NCBI GenBank assembly: GCA_945861755.1
Contig: CAMAVQ010000001.1
Span: 41,308-105,307, forward strand
DNA length: 64,000 nt
Source: Gemmatimonas phototrophica
GTDB taxonomy: Bacteria > Latescibacterota > UBA2968 > UBA8231
Reading direction: 5' to 3'
The notes under the pieces are model-generated. The model worked only from the letters and a program-made list of their open reading frames with translations. It searched no databases and had not been told where the DNA came from. Below, one piece after another: positions 62,514 through 64,000 of this stretch. Each line of letters begins with the position of its first letter. Position 1 is the stretch's first letter. The position numbers were made by a program, and so were the translations under genes.

Positions 62514-63707
62514 ATGAAGGAAGAAGCCAATCTGTTCGACTACGTCTATGTGCTGGTAAAGTGGCGGCGCCTGATCGGTGTTTCGGTGCTGGTTGTCAGT
62601 GCGCTGACCGCGGTCGTCAGCCTGCTGCTGCCCCAGGAATGGAAGAGCAGCACCACGCTGGTGCCGCCGGAAGAGGAATTCGACCAGATGGGGTTGGGCA
62701 TGCTGCTCAATAATGCCATGCCCCTCAATATCGGCGGGCTGGGCGGCCAGCAGCCCTCGGCAGAGCGGCTGGTTACCCTGATCAAGAGCCGGCGGGTCCT
62801 GGGCGCCATGGTGGACCGCTTCGGTCTGGTGGCCGAGTACGGGGCGACTTACCGCGAACAGGCCATCGATATGCTCGATGACCGGGTCGAAGAAGAGCTA
62901 GGTCGGGACGGCACCCTCAAGATCGAGGTGCGCGGCTCCAGTCCCGAGCAGGCGGCCCAGCTGGCCAATGCCCTGGCCCAGGAGCTGGATGCGGTGAACC
63001 GCGAATACAAGCAGCGGCAGGCCAGAGCCTTGCGGGCCTTTCTCGAAACTAGGATGGAGTTGGTGCGGGGCGAGCTTGAGGTGGGGGGGCGGGAGATGCA
63101 GCATTTCCAGGAAGCGTATGGGCTGGTAGACCTGGAGGCGCAGACCGCTGCCGCCGTCGAGGTGGTCAAGAACGTGGTGCAGGCCCAGGTGGAGCAGGAG
63201 GTGAAGCTGGGGGTGCTAAGCCAGCAGCTGGCCGCCGGTCACGAGGAGCGTTGGTTGGCCAAGGCCGAGGTGGATGAGTTGGAAAAGCAGCTCAAGATCC
63301 TCACCGGAGACGTTAAAACCAGCACCGACTCTGCGGCGACCGCCCTCCACCGACAGGCCCTAGGCCCGCCGCTGCAGGCCCTGCCGGAACTGGGCTTTCA
63401 GTACACCAAGCTGGGCCTCGACCTCAAGGTCAAGGAAGAGATCATCCGTTTCCTGGGCACCAAGCTGGAGGAGGCCAAATACAAGGAAGCGCTCAATACC
63501 CCCACCCTGCAGGTGCTGGACGAGGCGGCGCCGCCCAAGTTCCGCAGCGCCCCGCGCCGGGCGCTGATGGTACTGGTGGGGGCTGCCTGCAGCCTGGTGC
63601 TGAGTGTGGTGCTGGCCTTTGCCCTGGAATCCTTTGGCCAGGCCGGCGACCGGCACCAGCAGCAGTTCGCGGCGATTCGCGGGCTCTTGGGGAAAAGCAA
63701 TACCTAG
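62514..63707 (+). CDS. Wzz/GNVR-type polysaccharide chain-length determinant
   Basis: This 397-residue protein has a TM near residues 22-40, a Wzz-type periplasmic domain with TTLVPPEEEF and a GNVR-like region, long coiled-coil stretches (about 150-290) and a second TM near 360-380 preceded by PKFRSAPRRALM. No tyrosine-kinase domain follows the second TM. It is a polysaccharide co-polymerase that sets chain length and contacts the exporter encoded upstream. The start at 62514 follows GGGGAG; the ATG at 62484 is inside the exporter gene. Confidence 0.88.
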   Translation: MKEEANLFDYVYVLVKWRRLIGVSVLVVSALTAVVSLLLPQEWKSSTTLVPPEEEFDQMGLGMLLNNAMPLNIGGLGGQQPSAERLVTLIKSRRVLGAMVDRFGLVAEYGATYREQAIDMLDDRVEEELGRDGTLKIEVRGSSPEQAAQLANALAQELDAVNREYKQRQARALRAFLETRMELVRGELEVGGREMQHFQEAYGLVDLEAQTAAAVEVVKNVVQAQVEQEVKLGVLSQQLAAGHEERWLAKAEVDELEKQLKILTGDVKTSTDSAATALHRQALGPPLQALPELGFQYTKLGLDLKVKEEIIRFLGTKLEEAKYKEALNTPTLQVLDEAAPPKFRSAPRRALMVLVGAACSLVLSVVLAFALESFGQAGDRHQQQFAAIRGLLGKSNT

Positions 63708-63733
63708 CACATGATAACACGAGGTAGAGACGC

Positions 63734-64000
63734 TTGAAGAAGGTCAATCCACCGGCGGCATTTTTCGGTGTACAGATGGCGGGACCTGCCGATAATTCAA
63801 ACAATGGAAAGATGGTACGGACTCACCGACAGGATGCACCTGCGACTGCGACTCCGCCAGGTAAAAATGAATCTCAGGGATTATTCCTTACCGCAACATC
63901 TGAAGGAAGAGGAAGGCCTGCCGCGCAGCCACCAGGAACGGCTGCTGTGGATCAAGCGCCGGGTGGAGGAGGGCTTTTACGACAAGGCCAAGATCCTCAA
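63734..64000 (+). CDS. FlgM-like small gene, apparently frameshifted and cut by the window end
   Basis: A TTG at 63734 lies 8 nt after GAGGT and opens a hydrophilic frame (PPAAFFGVQMAGPADN) like the disordered N-terminal half of FlgM-type anti-sigma-28 factors. The second half of the region reads better in another frame, giving LPRSHQERLLWIKRRVEEGF then YDKAKIL, which resembles the FlgM C-terminal helices (IK-R-EEGFYD). Removing one A from the five-A run at 63863-63867 would join both frames. Alternatively the gene starts at ATG 63804 or 63867 and the first part is noncoding. The end lies outside the window. Family assignment is tentative. Confidence 0.4.
   Translation, partial: MKKVNPPAAFFGVQMAGPADNSNNGKMVRTHRQDAPATATPPGKNESQGLFLTATSEGRGRPAAQPPGTAAVDQAPGGGGLLRQGQDPQ

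Noticed and set aside
60875..62530. Very long minus-strand frame (551 codons) opposite the SLBB exporter gene
   Set aside because: It is antisense to a clearly recognised exporter, has no domain of its own and would require two overlapping full-length genes.

Overview
This 64 kb window is a GC-rich, almost gap-free stretch in which every supported gene lies on the + strand. Most of it is a cell-surface polysaccharide or glycoconjugate locus. It encodes glycosyltransferases, sugar-modifying methyltransferases, a DegT-family aminotransferase, a polysaccharide deacetylase, a Wzx-type flippase, FemAB-like acyltransferases, a glutamine-dependent asparagine synthetase homologue, alkaline-phosphatase-superfamily enzymes, and near the right end an SLBB/Wza-type exporter and a Wzz-type chain-length protein. 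The exporter with its signal peptide, the predicted lipoprotein and the Wzz protein point to a Gram-negative bacterium. The GC content, the lepA-lepB-hemW block and the gene content would fit a Desulfuromonadia (deltaproteobacterial) genome, but that assignment is inference. No rRNA, tRNA, CRISPR array or insertion sequence was seen, and no convincing minus-strand gene.

Layout. Positions 1-16.5 kb hold one dense transcription unit of methyltransferases, GT2, GT4 and GT-C glycosyltransferases, two radical SAM/SPASM proteins, a polysaccharide deacetylase, an FAD-dependent UDP-galactopyranose-mutase-like oxidoreductase and a sugar aminotransferase, many joined by ATGA stop/start overlaps. Two promoter-like intergenic regions follow (16.55-16.79 kb and 18.16-18.28 kb). 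They share an identical 18-nt sigma-54-like element and a diverged downstream TTGAAAA...CGATAA segment, and they precede an APS-kinase-like gene and a sulfatase-like gene. Positions 19.5-28.9 kb carry an alkaline-phosphatase-superfamily protein, two FemAB-like proteins, a glycosyltransferase, two methyltransferases, a third radical SAM/SPASM protein and the flippase. Positions 28.9-35.9 kb carry three more phosphatase-superfamily proteins (one with N-terminal membrane segments, one with a GPGAG leader, one lipoprotein), a 65-residue ribbon-helix-helix-like protein and a membrane protein that may belong to the TMCO1/EMC3 (DUF106) group.

The outstanding feature is at 38.2-57.1 kb: nine tandem paralogues of a multi-pass membrane protein with C-terminal TPRs, resembling the eukaryotic TMTC O-mannosyltransferases (DUF1736/TPR). 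An asparagine-synthetase homologue sits between copies 2 and 3, and copies 3-9 form an uninterrupted chain of overlapping genes. All nine keep the same Asp-Asp luminal motif and Tyr(Phe)-Arg-Pro motif, while their TPR tails differ in number and sequence. They look like a family of membrane transferases that share chemistry but bind different partners.

At 57.06 kb a good sigma-70 promoter starts the housekeeping block lepA-lepB-hemW. The exporter and Wzz genes follow hemW directly, with hemW and the exporter overlapping by ATGA. The window ends in a FlgM-like gene that appears frameshifted and runs off the edge. Together the genes suggest assembly of a lipid-linked glycan, flipping, modification (methyl, acyl/aminoacyl, amide and possibly phospho groups), membrane-side glycosyl transfer and export. 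The initiating phosphoglycosyltransferase, any exosortase and an obvious Wzy are not in this window.
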